Origin: Dechloromonas sp. TW-R-39-2
GTDB taxonomy: Bacteria > Pseudomonadota > Gammaproteobacteria > Burkholderiales > Rhodocyclaceae
Assembly: GCF_016864195.1 (NCBI RefSeq)
Contig: NZ_CP045202.1
Coordinates: forward strand, 3,194,501 to 3,258,500
Direction: 5' to 3'
Length of the DNA: 64,000 nucleotides
This document shows positions 29,035-38,950 of the stretch, one piece after another. Below the pieces are notes generated by a model. It saw only the letters and a list, made by a program, of their open reading frames with translations. It had not been told where the DNA came from and searched no databases. Positions within the stretch are counted from its first letter, which is position 1. Every line of letters begins with the position of its first letter. Both the position numbers and the translations under genes were made by a program.

Positions 29035-31548
29035 TCAGGCCCTGGTGACCTTGACGGCGCATTTCTTGTAGTCGGTTTCTTTCGAAATCGGACAAGTTGC
29101 ATCCAGAGTCAGCTTGTTGACCAGACGCCCGGCATCAAAGAACGGGATGAAGACAAGACCACGCGGCGGCTTGTTACGACCACGCGTTTCAACGCGCAAC
29201 TGGATTTCTCCACGACGCGAAGCAACCTTGACTTCCATACCACGCTGCAAGCCACGTGCCTTGGCATCATCCGGATGCATGAAGACCACGGCATCCGGGA
29301 AGGCCTTGTACAACTCGGGAACGCGACGGGTCATCGTACCGGTATGCCAGTGTTCGAGAACGCGTCCGGTAGACATCCACAGATCGAATTCCTTGTCCGG
29401 CGACTCGGCTGGCGGCTGGTAAGGCAGCGCGAAAACGACTGCCTTGCCGTCCTTGTGGCCGTAGAACTTGACGCCTTCACCCTTCTTGACATACGGGTCG
29501 TAGCCCTCGCGGAAACGCCACAGCGTTTCCTTGCCACCGACGACCGGCCAGCGCAGACCGCGAGCTTGGTGATAGGTTTCAAACGGAGCCAAGTCATGAC
29601 CATGACCGCGACCGAATGCAGCGTACTCCTCGAACAAGCCCTTTTGCGGGTAGAAGCCGAAGTGCTTGGCCTCATCGTTATCGAAGCCCGGCTGGGTTTC
29701 GCTCGCCTTGAACTTGTTGACCACGCCATTGGCGTAAAGCGCATCGAACATCGTCTTGCCCTTGAGCTTCGGCGCCTTGGCCAGCAACTCTTCCGGCCAG
29801 ACTTCTTCCATCTTGAAGCGCTTGGAAAACTCCATCAGCTGCCACAGGTCAGAACGGGCTTCACCTGGAGCCTTGACCTGCTGGCGCCAGAATTGGGTAC
29901 GACGCTCGGCGTTACCGAAAGCACCCTCCTTCTCGACCCACATGGCGGTCGGCAGGATAAGGTCGGCAGCCATGGCTGAAACGGTCGGATACGGGTCGGA
30001 AACAACGATGAAGTTTTCCGGTTTGCGCCACCCCGGATAAAGTTCTTCATTAATGTTCGGGCCAGCCTGCATGTTGTTGTTGCACTGCTGCCAGTAGAAA
30101 TTGACCTTGCCATCCTTGAGCGCACGCGCCATGGCCACGGCATGGAAGCCGATCTTGTCCGGGATGGTGCCTTCCGGCAAGCCCCACAGCTCTTCCGTAT
30201 GCTTGCGGTGTTCCGGGTTGGTCACAACCATGTCGGCCGGCAGGCGATGCGAGAAAGTACCCACTTCACGTGCTGTGCCACAGGCGGACGGCTGGCCGGT
30301 CAGCGAGAACGGGCTGTTACCCGGCTCGGAAATCTTGCCAGTCAGGAGGTGGATGTTATAGACCAGATTGTTGGCCCAGGTACCACGGGTGTGCTGGTTG
30401 AAGCCCATCGTCCAGAAGGAAACGACCTTGACCTTCGGGTCGGCATACAGTTCGGCCAGTGCTTTCAGGTCTTTCTGGGAAACACCGGACAACTTGGAAA
30501 CCTTCTCGACGGTGTAGTCGGCAACGAATTTCTTGTAGTCTTCGAAGGAAATCCCCTCGGACTTGCCGGTATCGCCCTTGGGCTTGCCATCCGCGCCGGG
30601 GTAACCGTTGCTCGTCGCATCCTTTTCAAGCGCATGCGTCGGACGCAGGCCGTAGCCGATATCGGTCGCACTCTTCTTGAAATTGACGTTCTTGTCGATG
30701 AATGCCTGGTTAACCTTGCCGTTCTGGATGATGTAGTTGGCGATGTAGTTCAGAATCGCCAGATCGGTCTGCGGCGTGAAGATCATCGGGATGTCGGCCA
30801 GCTCGTAAGAGCGATGCTCGAAGGTCGACAACACGGCAACCTTGACCCCCTTGTTCGACAGCTTGCGGTCGGTGATGCGGGTCCACAGGATCGGATGCAT
30901 TTCCGCCATGTTGGAGCCCCACAGCACGAAGGCATCGGCATGCTCGATGTCATCGTAGCAACCCATCGGCTCATCAATACCGAAGGTACGCATGAAGCCG
31001 GCCACGGCCGAGGCCATGCAGTGACGTGCATTGGGATCAAGATTGTTGGTACGGAAACCGGCCTTCATCAGCTTGGAGGCAGCATAACCTTCCCACACCG
31101 TCCATTGGCCGGAACCGAACATCGCCAGGCCGTTCGGCCCTTTGGCCTTGAGCGTTGCCTTGGCCTTCTCTTCCATGATGTCGAAAGCCTGTTTCCAGGA
31201 AATCGGTGCGAAGTCGCCGTTCTTGTCGAACTTGCCATCCTTCATGCGCAGCATTGGCGTCTTCAGACGATCGCTGCCGTACATGATCTTCGAAAGGAAG
31301 TAACCCTTGATGCAGTTAAGACCACGATTGACCGGCGCTTCCGGGTCGCCCTGGGTGGCCACCACGCGGCCGTCCTGGGTACCGACCAGCACGCTGCAAC
31401 CGGTGCCGCAGAAACGGCACGGCGCCTTGTCCCAGCGAATATCGTCCTTGCCGGCTGCCTCGGCTGCCGTTGATGCGGTCAGACCGGCCGCTGAAATTGC
31501 CGCTGCAGCTGCATTGGCCTTGATGAAATCCCGTCGATTGAGCTTCAC
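29035..31548 (-). CDS. napA: Periplasmic nitrate reductase catalytic subunit NapA
   Basis: Molybdopterin (bis-MGD) enzyme reducing nitrate to nitrite in the periplasm. The 837-residue precursor begins with a twin-arginine signal ([14 protein letters not shown]). The 4Fe-4S cluster cysteines are in CRFCGTGC and LNCIKGYF. The likely Mo-ligand Cys is in [13 protein letters not shown]. Length and order napDABC are typical. Export needs Tat and the chaperone NapD encoded just upstream. Confidence 0.97.
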   Translation of the reverse strand: MKLNRRDFIKANAAAAAISAAGLTASTAAEAAGKDDIRWDKAPCRFCGTGCSVLVGTQDGRVVATQGDPEAPVNRGLNCIKGYFLSKIMYGSDRLKTPMLRMKDGKFDKNGDFAPISWKQAFDIMEEKAKATLKAKGPNGLAMFGSGQWTVWEGYAASKLMKAGFRTNNLDPNARHCMASAVAGFMRTFGIDEPMGCYDDIEHADAFVLWGSNMAEMHPILWTRITDRKLSNKGVKVAVLSTFEHRSYELADIPMIFTPQTDLAILNYIANYIIQNGKVNQAFIDKNVNFKKSATDIGYGLRPTHALEKDATSNGYPGADGKPKGDTGKSEGISFEDYKKFVADYTVEKVSKLSGVSQKDLKALAELYADPKVKVVSFWTMGFNQHTRGTWANNLVYNIHLLTGKISEPGNSPFSLTGQPSACGTAREVGTFSHRLPADMVVTNPEHRKHTEELWGLPEGTIPDKIGFHAVAMARALKDGKVNFYWQQCNNNMQAGPNINEELYPGWRKPENFIVVSDPYPTVSAMAADLILPTAMWVEKEGAFGNAERRTQFWRQQVKAPGEARSDLWQLMEFSKRFKMEEVWPEELLAKAPKLKGKTMFDALYANGVVNKFKASETQPGFDNDEAKHFGFYPQKGLFEEYAAFGRGHGHDLAPFETYHQARGLRWPVVGGKETLWRFREGYDPYVKKGEGVKFYGHKDGKAVVFALPYQPPAESPDKEFDLWMSTGRVLEHWHTGTMTRRVPELYKAFPDAVVFMHPDDAKARGLQRGMEVKVASRRGEIQLRVETRGRNKPPRGLVFIPFFDAGRLVNKLTLDATCPISKETDYKKCAVKVTRA

Positions 31549-31802
31549 GCCTCTACCTCCTCAGTAACTGACTCGTCGTCGCTATATTGATAAACCATGG
31601 CCACTGCCAGAACGCCAGGAATACGGTGCAAGGCCACGTAGTTGTCGGCCGCCGAATTGGTATCGTGATCTTCAAGCGTGACAACAACCTTGCCCTCCGG
31701 ACTGCGGGCGTGGATTTCCACGCCGGGCATGCCGGTCAAAATGGCGCAGGCTTCTTCAAGCTGTGCATGTGAAATGTGCACGATGGCACTGGAAATATTC
31801 AT
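31545..31802 (-). CDS. napD: NapA signal-peptide chaperone NapD
   Basis: A small cytoplasmic protein of ferredoxin-like fold that binds the NapA Tat signal and holds back export until cofactor loading. The 85-residue product starts [18 protein letters not shown] and has the family pattern MPGVEIHA...GKVVVTLE. I chose the internal ATG; the 40 upstream codons overlap the FNR-like box region. Its stop overlaps the napA start by 4 bases. Confidence 0.9.
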   Translation of the reverse strand: MNISSAIVHISHAQLEEACAILTGMPGVEIHARSPEGKVVVTLEDHDTNSAADNYVALHRIPGVLAVAMVYQYSDDESVTEEVEA

Positions 31803-31886
31803 GGCTGTTCCTCGTTGCATCGTCCGCAGAATCCGCAGGGATGCGGCGACATCCTGCGCATCATCCTGATATGGCCTGCAATTGAG

Positions 31887-31900
31887 TTGATTTGAGTCAA
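31887..31900 (-). promoter_or_regulatory. FNR/Anr-like box upstream of napD
   Basis: TTGATTTGAGTCAA matches the FNR consensus TTGAT-N4-ATCAA at 9 of 10 positions and lies 85 bases before the napD start. Oxygen-limited induction of nap through an FNR-family activator is inferred from this site. Confidence 0.65.
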
Positions 31901-31991
31901 CATGAAATCGCTTGATACCCATAGTAGTGCCACTGCAGGATAAATATTAGTACTTTCGGACTAGTTTTAACCAAACCAAAAAATTCAGCAC

Positions 31992-32028
31992 ATAGCCAAA
32001 AGCTATTCGATAAATTCTTTTATTCAAT
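31992..32028 (+). promoter_or_regulatory. OxyR-like binding site upstream of ahpC
   Basis: Four tetranucleotides in exact 7-base spacing, ATAG-N7-CTAT-N7-ATTC-N7-CAAT, match the OxyR consensus (ATAG-N7-CTAT twice) at 13 of 16 positions. It ends about 70 bases before the ahpC start, suitable for peroxide-induced activation. Confidence 0.7.
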
Positions 32029-32098
32029 TGGAGCAATGAAAAGACGCTCGCTAACATGCAATCCATGTTGAATTTCTAACCCACCAGGAGCAAACGTC

Positions 32099-32662
32099 AT
32101 GTCCAACATCAATACCGAAATCAAACCTTTCAAGGCCACCGCATTCCACAACGGCAAATTCGTGCCGGTTTCCGACGCCGACCTGAAGGGCAAGTGGTCC
32201 ATCGTCTTCTTCTACCCGGCCGACTTCACCTTCGTCTGCCCGACCGAACTGGGCGACATGGCTGATTTCTACCCCGAGTTCCAGAAGCTGGGCGTCGAGG
32301 TGTACTCGGTTTCCACCGACACGCATTTCACCCACAAGGCCTGGCACGACACCTCGGACACCATCGGCAAGATCACCTACCCGATGATCGGCGACCCGAC
32401 CGGCGCCATCACCCGCAATTTCGGCGTGATGATCGAGGAAGAAGGCCTGGCACTGCGCGGCACCTTCGTGATCAACCCGGAAGGCGTCATCAAGATTGCC
32501 GAAATTCACGACCTGGGCATCGGCCGCGACGCTTCCGAACTGCTGCGCAAAGTCAAGGCTGCTCAATACGTTGCCGCCCACCCAGGTGAAGTCTGCCCGG
32601 CCAAGTGGAAAGAAGGTGATGCCACCCTGGCACCGTCGCTCGATCTGGTCGGCAAGATCTAA
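32099..32662 (+). CDS. ahpC: Alkyl hydroperoxide reductase peroxidase subunit AhpC
   Basis: A typical 2-Cys peroxiredoxin reducing hydrogen peroxide and organic peroxides, itself recycled by AhpF. The 187-residue product has the peroxidatic Cys in [12 protein letters not shown] (about residue 47) and the resolving Cys in [10 protein letters not shown] (about residue 166), matching the E. coli AhpC layout. The ribosome site AGGAG precedes the ATG. It sits just before ahpF behind an OxyR-like site. Confidence 0.98.
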   Translation: MSNINTEIKPFKATAFHNGKFVPVSDADLKGKWSIVFFYPADFTFVCPTELGDMADFYPEFQKLGVEVYSVSTDTHFTHKAWHDTSDTIGKITYPMIGDPTGAITRNFGVMIEEEGLALRGTFVINPEGVIKIAEIHDLGIGRDASELLRKVKAAQYVAAHPGEVCPAKWKEGDATLAPSLDLVGKI

Positions 32663-32709
32663 GTAAGCAAATTCCGCCATCCGGCAACGGGTGGCGGCGA
32701 TTTCAGCGC

Positions 32710-32733
32710 AATGCTGCGGTCGACCGCAGCATT
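32710..32733. repeat. Perfect 24-bp palindrome between ahpC and ahpF
   Basis: The half-site AATGCTGCGGTC is followed immediately by its exact reverse complement. It is too symmetric and lacks a loop or T-tract for a terminator, so it may be a protein-binding site or a processing hairpin between ahpC and ahpF. It contains two copies of a 13-base motif that recurs elsewhere in the window. Confidence 0.75.
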
Positions 32734-32762
32734 TCAGTGAAATTCAGGACAGGGAGAAAACC

Positions 32763-34316
32763 ATGCTCGACAGCAATATCAAAACGCAACTCAAGGCTTA
32801 CCTCGAAAAGCTCCAGCAACCGATCGAACTGGTCGCTGCACTTGATAGCCGCCCGGCTGCCACCGACATGCGCCAGTTGCTGAATGACATCACCGAACTT
32901 TCAGACAAGGTCAGCCTGCGCGAAAACGGCAGTGCCGCACTACAACCCTCCTTCGCCATCGGTCGCCCGGGCGAAACTGCGCGCATCAGCTTTGCCGGCA
33001 TCCCGATGGGCCACGAGTTCACTTCACTGGTCCTCGCCCTGCTGCAAACCGGCGGCCACCCGCCCAAAGTCGACGCCGCCGTGATCGAGCAAATCAAGGC
33101 ATTGCCCGGCAAGTTTCACTTCGAAACCTTCATCTCACTGTCCTGCCACAACTGCCCGGATGTCGTGCAGGCACTCAATCTGATGGCCGTGCTCAATCCG
33201 GGAATCAGCCACACGATGATCGATGGCGCGCTTTTTCAGGACGAAGTCGAACGGCGCAAGATCATGGCGGTGCCGACCGTCTTCCTCAACGGTGAGGAAT
33301 TCGGTGCCGGCCGCATGAGCATCGAGGAAATCATCGCCAAGCTTGATACCGGCGCCGCAACGCGGGCTGCCGAGCAGATCGCCAGCAAGGAAGTCTTCGA
33401 CGTGCTCGTCGTCGGTGGCGGTCCGGCCGGCGCCTCGGCCGCCATCTACGCTGCCCGCAAGGGCATCCGCACCGGCCTGCTGGCTGAACGTTTCGGCGGC
33501 CAGGTGATGGACACCGTCGGCATCGAGAACTTCATTTCCGTGAAAGCTACCGAAGGCCCGAAACTGGTCGCCGGTCTGGAAGAGCACGTCAAGGAATACC
33601 CGGTCGACGTGATGAACCTGCAACGCGCCACGCAGCTGATTCCCGGCGACCTCATCGAGATCAAGCTGGAGAACGGCGCCTCGGTGAAGAGCAAATCGGT
33701 AATCCTCGCCACCGGCGCGCGCTGGCGCGAGATGAACGTGCCGGGCGAAAAGGAATATCGCGGCAAGGGCGTAGCCTACTGCCCGCACTGCGATGGCCCG
33801 CTATTCAAGGGGAAGCGCGTTGCGGTAATCGGCGGCGGTAACTCCGGCGTCGAAGCGGCGATCGATCTGGCAGGCATCGTCGGTCACGTCACCTTGCTCG
33901 AGTTCGACGGTCAACTGCGCGCCGATGCCGTTTTGCAGAAGAAACTGCACAGCCTGCCCAACGTCACGGTGATCACCAAGGCACTATCGACCGAGGTTAC
34001 CGGCAACGGCGAGAAGGTGAATGGCTTGGTCTACAAGGATCGTAATACTGACGAGATGAAGCGCATCGAACTCGAAGGCATCTTCGTGCAGATCGGCCTG
34101 CTGCCCAACACCGATTGGCTGAAAGGTGCGGTCGACCTGTCGAATCGCGGCGAAATCGAGATCGATGCCAAGGGCCAGACGTCCGTGCCCGGCGTCTTCG
34201 CGGCCGGCGACTGCACGACGGTTCCCTACAAGCAGATCATCATCGCCATGGGCGCCGGCGCGACCGCTTCGCTGAGCGCCTTCGACCACCTCATCCGCAG
34301 CTCTGCCGCGGATTGA
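32763..34316 (+). CDS. ahpF: Alkyl hydroperoxide reductase flavoprotein subunit AhpF
   Basis: NAD(P)H-dependent flavoprotein disulfide reductase that recycles AhpC. The 517-residue product has the N-terminal tandem thioredoxin-fold domain with its CHNC disulfide ([10 protein letters not shown], about residue 130), then the thioredoxin-reductase-like part with the FAD motif [16 protein letters not shown] near 215, the redox site [10 protein letters not shown] near 345 and the NAD motif [12 protein letters not shown]. The ATG at 32763 has a GGGAG ribosome site; upstream codons are not AhpF-like. Confidence 0.97.
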   Translation: MLDSNIKTQLKAYLEKLQQPIELVAALDSRPAATDMRQLLNDITELSDKVSLRENGSAALQPSFAIGRPGETARISFAGIPMGHEFTSLVLALLQTGGHPPKVDAAVIEQIKALPGKFHFETFISLSCHNCPDVVQALNLMAVLNPGISHTMIDGALFQDEVERRKIMAVPTVFLNGEEFGAGRMSIEEIIAKLDTGAATRAAEQIASKEVFDVLVVGGGPAGASAAIYAARKGIRTGLLAERFGGQVMDTVGIENFISVKATEGPKLVAGLEEHVKEYPVDVMNLQRATQLIPGDLIEIKLENGASVKSKSVILATGARWREMNVPGEKEYRGKGVAYCPHCDGPLFKGKRVAVIGGGNSGVEAAIDLAGIVGHVTLLEFDGQLRADAVLQKKLHSLPNVTVITKALSTEVTGNGEKVNGLVYKDRNTDEMKRIELEGIFVQIGLLPNTDWLKGAVDLSNRGEIEIDAKGQTSVPGVFAAGDCTTVPYKQIIIAMGAGATASLSAFDHLIRSSAAD

Positions 34317-34318
34317 AA

Positions 34319-34352
34319 TGACAAAGCCCGGCATAAAAACCGGGCTTTGTCA
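34319..34352 (+). terminator. Hairpin after ahpF
   Basis: A perfect 13-bp stem TGACAAAGCCCGG/CCGGGCTTTGTCA with an 8-base loop begins 3 bases after the ahpF stop. The T-tract after it is short (inside the stem CTTTGTC), but position and stability fit a terminator. Confidence 0.75.
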
Positions 34353-34450
34353 TTGCAACAAGAAGTCATCACCGTGAGCGACTGTCTTTGTCGGCATTGA
34401 TTCAGGCTATAAAATTTGGCCTAGCACCCCAACGGAACAGGCGACCTCAA

Positions 34451-34987
34451 ATGAAATTGGCATTCTCTCTTCTGTTAGCAATAGTCGTATCCGCGTGCGC
34501 ACCACCCGGAAGCAAACGCTACAACGTCGATAGACAATCAACAATCAAGGCCATCACTGTTGGAAATATAACTGTCGCCCCCTTCAAAGCCCCCACCTAC
34601 ATTGACGACAAATGTCGCGCTGCAGGAAAAATAACGCCACCAGAACGCACAACTTTCGAAGCATTCATTCAACAGGCATTAGCCGATGAAATCAGGGCAA
34701 CAGGAGCATTCAATGAGGCTGCACCAAAGATGGCCCTGTTCGGAGAGCTGAAAAACCTGGTGTTCTCCTCCACAAGTACATTTTCAGATGCTTGGTGGAT
34801 ACTGAAAATCCGCATCTCATCTTCCAATGGGAAAACCATGGAGATTGCAGAAAAGTACGATTTCAAAACATCATTTGGTGCCGACACAGCCTGCCAAGAG
34901 GCTGCCGATGCCTACATCCCTGCCGTAAAGAAACTGGTCGAAAAACTGGTTAAGTCCAGTCAGTTCACCTCTCTCTTGACCCCATGA
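34451..34987 (+). CDS. Hypothetical lipoprotein
   Basis: I do not recognise a named family. The 178-residue precursor has a lipoprotein signal (MKLAFSLLLAIVVSACAPPG) with Cys at about position 17, so it should be lipidated and sorted to the inner face of the outer membrane or to the inner membrane. The mature part is short with two further Cys pairs (DKCRAAG, TACQEAA). Base composition is visibly lower in GC and the codons differ from those of the neighbours, hinting at recent acquisition. It lies alone between ahpF and the tRNA-Met gene. I used the ATG before the signal peptide, not the upstream one. Confidence 0.75.
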   Translation: MKLAFSLLLAIVVSACAPPGSKRYNVDRQSTIKAITVGNITVAPFKAPTYIDDKCRAAGKITPPERTTFEAFIQQALADEIRATGAFNEAAPKMALFGELKNLVFSSTSTFSDAWWILKIRISSSNGKTMEIAEKYDFKTSFGADTACQEAADAYIPAVKKLVEKLVKSSQFTSLLTP

Positions 34988-35101
34988 TCACCCGAATAAA
35001 CTCCGAGTCCCTAAAGCAAGCACAGGACGGTAGCTTGCCCACTGGAATTTGAATCAATCGACCTGAGGAACCGGCGCCAAGGTACTGAAGGGAACAAAAA
35101 G

Positions 35102-35133
35102 AAAAAGCCCAACCGGTGATGGTTGGGCTTTTT
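35102..35133 (-). terminator. Terminator of tRNA-Met (bidirectional)
   Basis: A perfect 13-bp stem AAAAAGCCCAACC/GGTTGGGCTTTTT with a 6-base loop lies 11 bases past the tRNA 3' end. Both strands carry a T-tract, so it can also end transcripts from the lipoprotein side. Confidence 0.9.
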
Positions 35134-35144
35134 CTTTGATTCTT

Positions 35145-35221
35145 TGGTGGTGATGGGCAGAATCGAACTGCCGACCTATGGGTTATGAATCCATCGCTCT
35201 AACCGACTGAGCTACATCACC
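35145..35221 (-). tRNA. tRNA-Met (CAU anticodon), elongator type
   Basis: Read on the minus strand the 77-base gene starts GGTGATG, pairing with CATCACC before A-CCA at the 3' end; CCA is encoded. The D-arm is AGCTCAGTCGGTTAGAGC, the anticodon loop TTCATAA gives CAU, and the T-loop is TTCGAATC. The first acceptor pair is a normal G-C, so this is the elongator and not the initiator. Confidence 0.95.
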
Positions 35222-35238
35222 ACACTACGAGGGCGCGG

Positions 35239-35267
35239 ATTATAGATTGGGATGCTTCTTCGGTCAA
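35239..35267 (-). promoter_or_regulatory. Promoter of tRNA-Met
   Basis: On the minus strand a -35 TTGACC (35262-35267) and a perfect -10 TATAAT (35239-35244) are 17 bases apart, placing the start site close to the tRNA 5' end. This is a strong sigma-70-type promoter followed by a GC-rich (CGCGCCC) discriminator, typical of stringently controlled stable RNA genes. Confidence 0.85.
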
Positions 35268-35358
35268 CGGATTTATGCTCGGTTATAATGTGCGACTGTT
35301 TTTTGATTGACCTCCCATCGCCCGCCGGCGACTCACGATTCCCGTAAAGTAGTTACCC

Positions 35359-36696
35359 ATGCCAAAGAAATTGTTCATCCGCACCTTTGGGTGCCAGATG
35401 AATGAGTACGATTCGGACAAGATGGCCGACGTGCTCAACGCCTCGGAAGGCGTTGTCAAAACCGACAACGTGGAAGAAGCCGACATCATCCTGTTCAACA
35501 CCTGCTCAGTGCGCGAGAAAGCGCAGGAGAAGGTTTTCCACGACCTCGGCCGGGTGCGCCACCTGAAACAGCTGAATCCAAATCTGGTGATCGGCGTCGG
35601 TGGTTGCGTCGCCAGCCAGGAGGGCGAAGCGATTGTCGCTCGCGCGCCTTATGTAGACGTGGTGTTTGGCCCGCAAACCCTGCACCGGTTGCCGCAGCTG
35701 ATTGCCGAGCGCAAAGCCAAGGGCAAGGCTGCGGTCGACATTTCATTTCCGGAAATCGAAAAATTCGACTCGATGCCACCGGCTGAAGTCAAAGGCGCCT
35801 CGGCATTCGTCTCGATCATGGAAGGCTGCTCCAAGTTCTGCACCTTCTGTATCGTCCCCTACACCCGCGGCGGCGAGGTTTCCCGTCCGTTCGACGACAT
35901 CCTGACCGAAGTGGCCGGCCTGGCCGCCAACGGGGTCGGCGAAGTCACCCTGCTCGGCCAGAACGTCAATGCCTACCGCGGCGATATGGCCGAAACGGAA
36001 GAGAAGGCTGACCTGGCACTGCTGATCGAGTACATCGCCGAAATTCCCGGCATCGAGCGCATTCGCTACACCACCTCGCATCCGCGCGAGATGAGCGATC
36101 GCCTGATCGAAACCTATCGCAACGTACCCAAGCTCGTTTCGCACCTGCACCTGCCCGTCCAGTCCGGCTCGGACCGCGTGCTGGCAGCCATGAAGCGCGG
36201 CTACATGAGCATCGAATACAAGTCGGTTATCCGCAAGCTGCGCGCTGCGCGGCCGGACATTTCGCTGTCCTCCGACTTCATCGTCGGCTTCCCCGGCGAG
36301 ACGGACGAAGACTTCGAGAAAACGATGAAGCTGATCGACGATGTCGGTTTCGACAGCTCGTTTTCCTTCATTTACAGCCCGCGCCCCGGCACCCCGGCAG
36401 TCGAGATGGACGATTCGACGCCAGCGGAGGTCAAGTCGGCTCGCCTGCTGCGCCTGCAGAAGCGTATCGACGAACAGGCCCAGGTAATCAGCCAGGCGAT
36501 GGTTGGCAGCATCCAGCGCGTGCTGGTTGAAGGCACGTCGAAGAAGGACGTGCATGAACTGGCCGGGCGGACGGACAACAACCGTATCGTCAATTTCGCC
36601 GGCAATGCACGCCTGATCAACACCTTCGTCGATGTCCGCATCACGTCGGCACTGCCGCACAGCCTGAGAGGCGAAATTGTCATCCGAGAAGGCTAA
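35359..36696 (+). CDS. miaB: tRNA-2-methylthio-N6-dimethylallyladenosine synthase MiaB
   Basis: A radical-SAM methylthiotransferase that modifies position 37 of tRNAs reading UNN codons. The 445-residue product has the UPF0004 domain ([39 protein letters not shown]) holding one cluster, the radical-SAM cluster motif CSKFCTFC near residue 157, and a C-terminal TRAM domain. A -10 TATAAT occurs at 35284-35289 with a weak -35. It heads a run with phoH, ybeY, corC and lnt, the common order, and overlaps phoH by 20 bases. Confidence 0.97.
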   Translation: MPKKLFIRTFGCQMNEYDSDKMADVLNASEGVVKTDNVEEADIILFNTCSVREKAQEKVFHDLGRVRHLKQLNPNLVIGVGGCVASQEGEAIVARAPYVDVVFGPQTLHRLPQLIAERKAKGKAAVDISFPEIEKFDSMPPAEVKGASAFVSIMEGCSKFCTFCIVPYTRGGEVSRPFDDILTEVAGLAANGVGEVTLLGQNVNAYRGDMAETEEKADLALLIEYIAEIPGIERIRYTTSHPREMSDRLIETYRNVPKLVSHLHLPVQSGSDRVLAAMKRGYMSIEYKSVIRKLRAARPDISLSSDFIVGFPGETDEDFEKTMKLIDDVGFDSSFSFIYSPRPGTPAVEMDDSTPAEVKSARLLRLQKRIDEQAQVISQAMVGSIQRVLVEGTSKKDVHELAGRTDNNRIVNFAGNARLINTFVDVRITSALPHSLRGEIVIREG

Positions 36697-37672
36697 GCCG
36701 GCCCCGAAAAGCAAGCCGGTCAGCCTGGCGCTTGCCCCGGTCGACAACGCCTTGCTGGCCAATTTGTGCGGCCCGCTCGACGAGAACATACGCCAGATCG
36801 AAACCGGCTTTGACGTCAGCATCAAGCGGCGCAACGAACGCTTTTCCATTTCGGGGGAAAAAGCGGCGTTGACCGCGGAAGCCATTCGTCACTTCTACGG
36901 CATGGCACGCCAGCCGCTCTCGGTCGACGAAATCCAGCTCGGCCTGATCGAGCTGACCAACGCGCCGGTCCGGCGCATCAGCCGCAAGGCCGAAGGCCCC
37001 GTCGACGGCCCGCAACTGGTCACCCGCAAGACCGAACTGCACGGCCGAACACCGCGCCAGGTCGCTTATCTGAATGCGATCCAGGAGCACGACATCACCT
37101 TCGGCATCGGCCCGGCCGGCACCGGCAAGACCTATCTCGCCGTGGCCAGTGCGGTCGATGCCTTCGAACGCGATCTGGTCGAACGCATCATCCTGACCCG
37201 GCCGGCCGTTGAAGCCGGCGAACGCCTCGGCTTCCTCCCCGGCGACCTGACACAGAAGATCGACCCTTACCTGCGCCCACTGTACGACGCGCTGTACGAC
37301 CTGATGGGCCACGACCGGGTCAGCAAGCTCTACGAAAAGCGCGCCATCGAAATCGCGCCGCTCGCCTTCATGCGCGGACGGACGCTGAACCACGCCTTCA
37401 TCATTCTCGACGAGGCGCAGAACACGACGCCGGAACAGATGAAAATGTTCCTGACCCGCATCGGCATCGGCGCCAAGGCGGTGGTCACCGGCGACATCAC
37501 CCAGATCGACCTGCCCAAGGGGCAAAAGAGCGGCCTGCGCGAAGCACGCGATATCCTCAAGGGGGTACGCGGCCTGGCCTTTACCGAATTTCAAAAGGAA
37601 GATGTCGTGCGCCACCCACTGGTCGCCCGCATCGTTGCCGCCTATGAATCCCACAGCAAGCAAACGTCTTAA
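36677..37672 (+). CDS. ybeZ: PhoH-like ATPase (YbeZ)
   Basis: A P-loop ATPase of the PhoH family, thought to work with the endoribonuclease YbeY in RNA/ribosome maturation. The 331-residue product has an N-terminal KH-like region, Walker [15 protein letters not shown] near residue 145 and Walker [19 protein letters not shown]. It overlaps miaB by 20 and ybeY by 29 bases, implying tight coupling. Confidence 0.95.
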   Translation: MSSEKAKPAPKSKPVSLALAPVDNALLANLCGPLDENIRQIETGFDVSIKRRNERFSISGEKAALTAEAIRHFYGMARQPLSVDEIQLGLIELTNAPVRRISRKAEGPVDGPQLVTRKTELHGRTPRQVAYLNAIQEHDITFGIGPAGTGKTYLAVASAVDAFERDLVERIILTRPAVEAGERLGFLPGDLTQKIDPYLRPLYDALYDLMGHDRVSKLYEKRAIEIAPLAFMRGRTLNHAFIILDEAQNTTPEQMKMFLTRIGIGAKAVVTGDITQIDLPKGQKSGLREARDILKGVRGLAFTEFQKEDVVRHPLVARIVAAYESHSKQTS

Positions 37673-38093
37673 TCTCTCCGTGCAATATGCCTGTAACCGT
37701 GAGGGCTTACCCTTGCGGGCGGATTTTGTCCGCTGGGCCCGCGCTGCGCTGGTCGGCGGCGGTGAAATCACCATCCGTCTGGTCGACGCCGACGAAGGCC
37801 AGGAACTGAACAAGGAATACCGCGGCAAGGATTACGCGACCAACGTGTTGTCCTTTCCGTACGACACCGAACCGCTGGTCATGGGCGATCTGGTCCTCTG
37901 CCCGAGCGTCGTGGCACGCGAGGCGGCGGAGCAGAACAAGCCGCTGGCGGCGCATTACGCGCACCTGACGGTGCATGGTATGCTGCATTTACAGGGTTGG
38001 GACCACGAAGAAGACGAGGCTGCCCAGGCCATGGAAAACGAAGAAACGGAGATTCTCGCCGCGATGGGTTATCCAGACCCGTATGCGGTTTAA
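37644..38093 (+). CDS. ybeY: Endoribonuclease YbeY
   Basis: A metal-dependent endoribonuclease needed for 16S rRNA 3' maturation and ribosome quality control. The 149-residue product has the invariant zinc motif [11 protein letters not shown] (HxxxHxxxxxH) near residue 115 and [11 protein letters not shown] chose the ATG giving [13 protein letters not shown], inside the end of ybeZ; the upstream frame belongs to ybeZ in another register. Confidence 0.95.
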   Translation: MNPTASKRLNLSVQYACNREGLPLRADFVRWARAALVGGGEITIRLVDADEGQELNKEYRGKDYATNVLSFPYDTEPLVMGDLVLCPSVVAREAAEQNKPLAAHYAHLTVHGMLHLQGWDHEEDEAAQAMENEETEILAAMGYPDPYAV

Positions 38094-38098
38094 AAATC

Positions 38099-38950
38099 AT
38101 GGACAGTGACAGTAAACCGAGCTTCATCGAACGACTGACTTCCCTGCTGCTGCGCGAACCCGAAGATCGCGAGCAACTGCTTGAAATCCTGCACTCGGCC
38201 TACGAGCGCAATCTGATGGACGCCGATGCGCTGACCATCATCGAAGGCGCACTTGCCGCCTCCGACACCCGTGTTTCCGACGTCATGATTCCGCGCGCCC
38301 AGATGGATGCGATCGACGTCGATGACCCGATGGACGAAATCATCCCCATCGTCATCGAAGCCGCGCACTCGCGCTTCCCGGTGGTCGACGGCGACCGCGA
38401 CAAAGTGCTCGGCATCCTGCTCGCCAAGGACCTGCTGCGCATCCACACCGAAAAGGATTTCGACCTGCGCGACTGGCTGCGCCCGGCGGTGTTCATCCCG
38501 GAATCCAAACGCCTCAATGTGCTGCTCCGCGAATTCCGCGTCTCGCGCAACCACATGGCCATCGTCGTCAATGAATACGGCGGCGTCGCCGGCCTGGTCA
38601 CCATCGAAGATGTGCTCGAACAGATCGTCGGCGACATCGAAGACGAATACGACTTCGACGAAGCGCACGACAACATCCGCCTCGACGCCTCAGGCATGTA
38701 CCGCGTCAAGGCGCGGACGGAAATCGAAGATTTCAACGCCGCCTTCGACACCCGCTTCTCCGACGAAGAGTTCGACACCGTCGGCGGGCTGGTTCTGCGC
38801 CACATCGGTCGCGTCCCGAAACGCAATGAAGTGATCGACATCGATGGCATGCGCGTCCAGGTCCTGCGGGCCGACAGCCGTCGCCTGTACACCCTGCTGA
38901 TCACCCCGCCGCCCAAATTCGAAGCCGGTGCTGAAGACTTTACTGGCTAG
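38099..38950 (+). CDS. corC: CorC/YbeX-type CBS and transporter-associated domain protein
   Basis: A cytoplasmic protein named for magnesium/cobalt efflux, also linked to ribosome metabolism. The 283-residue product has two CBS domains (about residues 65-190, with VSDVMIPRAQMDAIDVDDPMDE and GVAGLVTIEDVLEQIVGDI) and a C-terminal CorC_HlyC domain with FDTVGGLVLRHIGRVP. It starts 5 bases after ybeY and overlaps lnt by 23. Confidence 0.95.
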   Translation: MDSDSKPSFIERLTSLLLREPEDREQLLEILHSAYERNLMDADALTIIEGALAASDTRVSDVMIPRAQMDAIDVDDPMDEIIPIVIEAAHSRFPVVDGDRDKVLGILLAKDLLRIHTEKDFDLRDWLRPAVFIPESKRLNVLLREFRVSRNHMAIVVNEYGGVAGLVTIEDVLEQIVGDIEDEYDFDEAHDNIRLDASGMYRVKARTEIEDFNAAFDTRFSDEEFDTVGGLVLRHIGRVPKRNEVIDIDGMRVQVLRADSRRLYTLLITPPPKFEAGAEDFTG

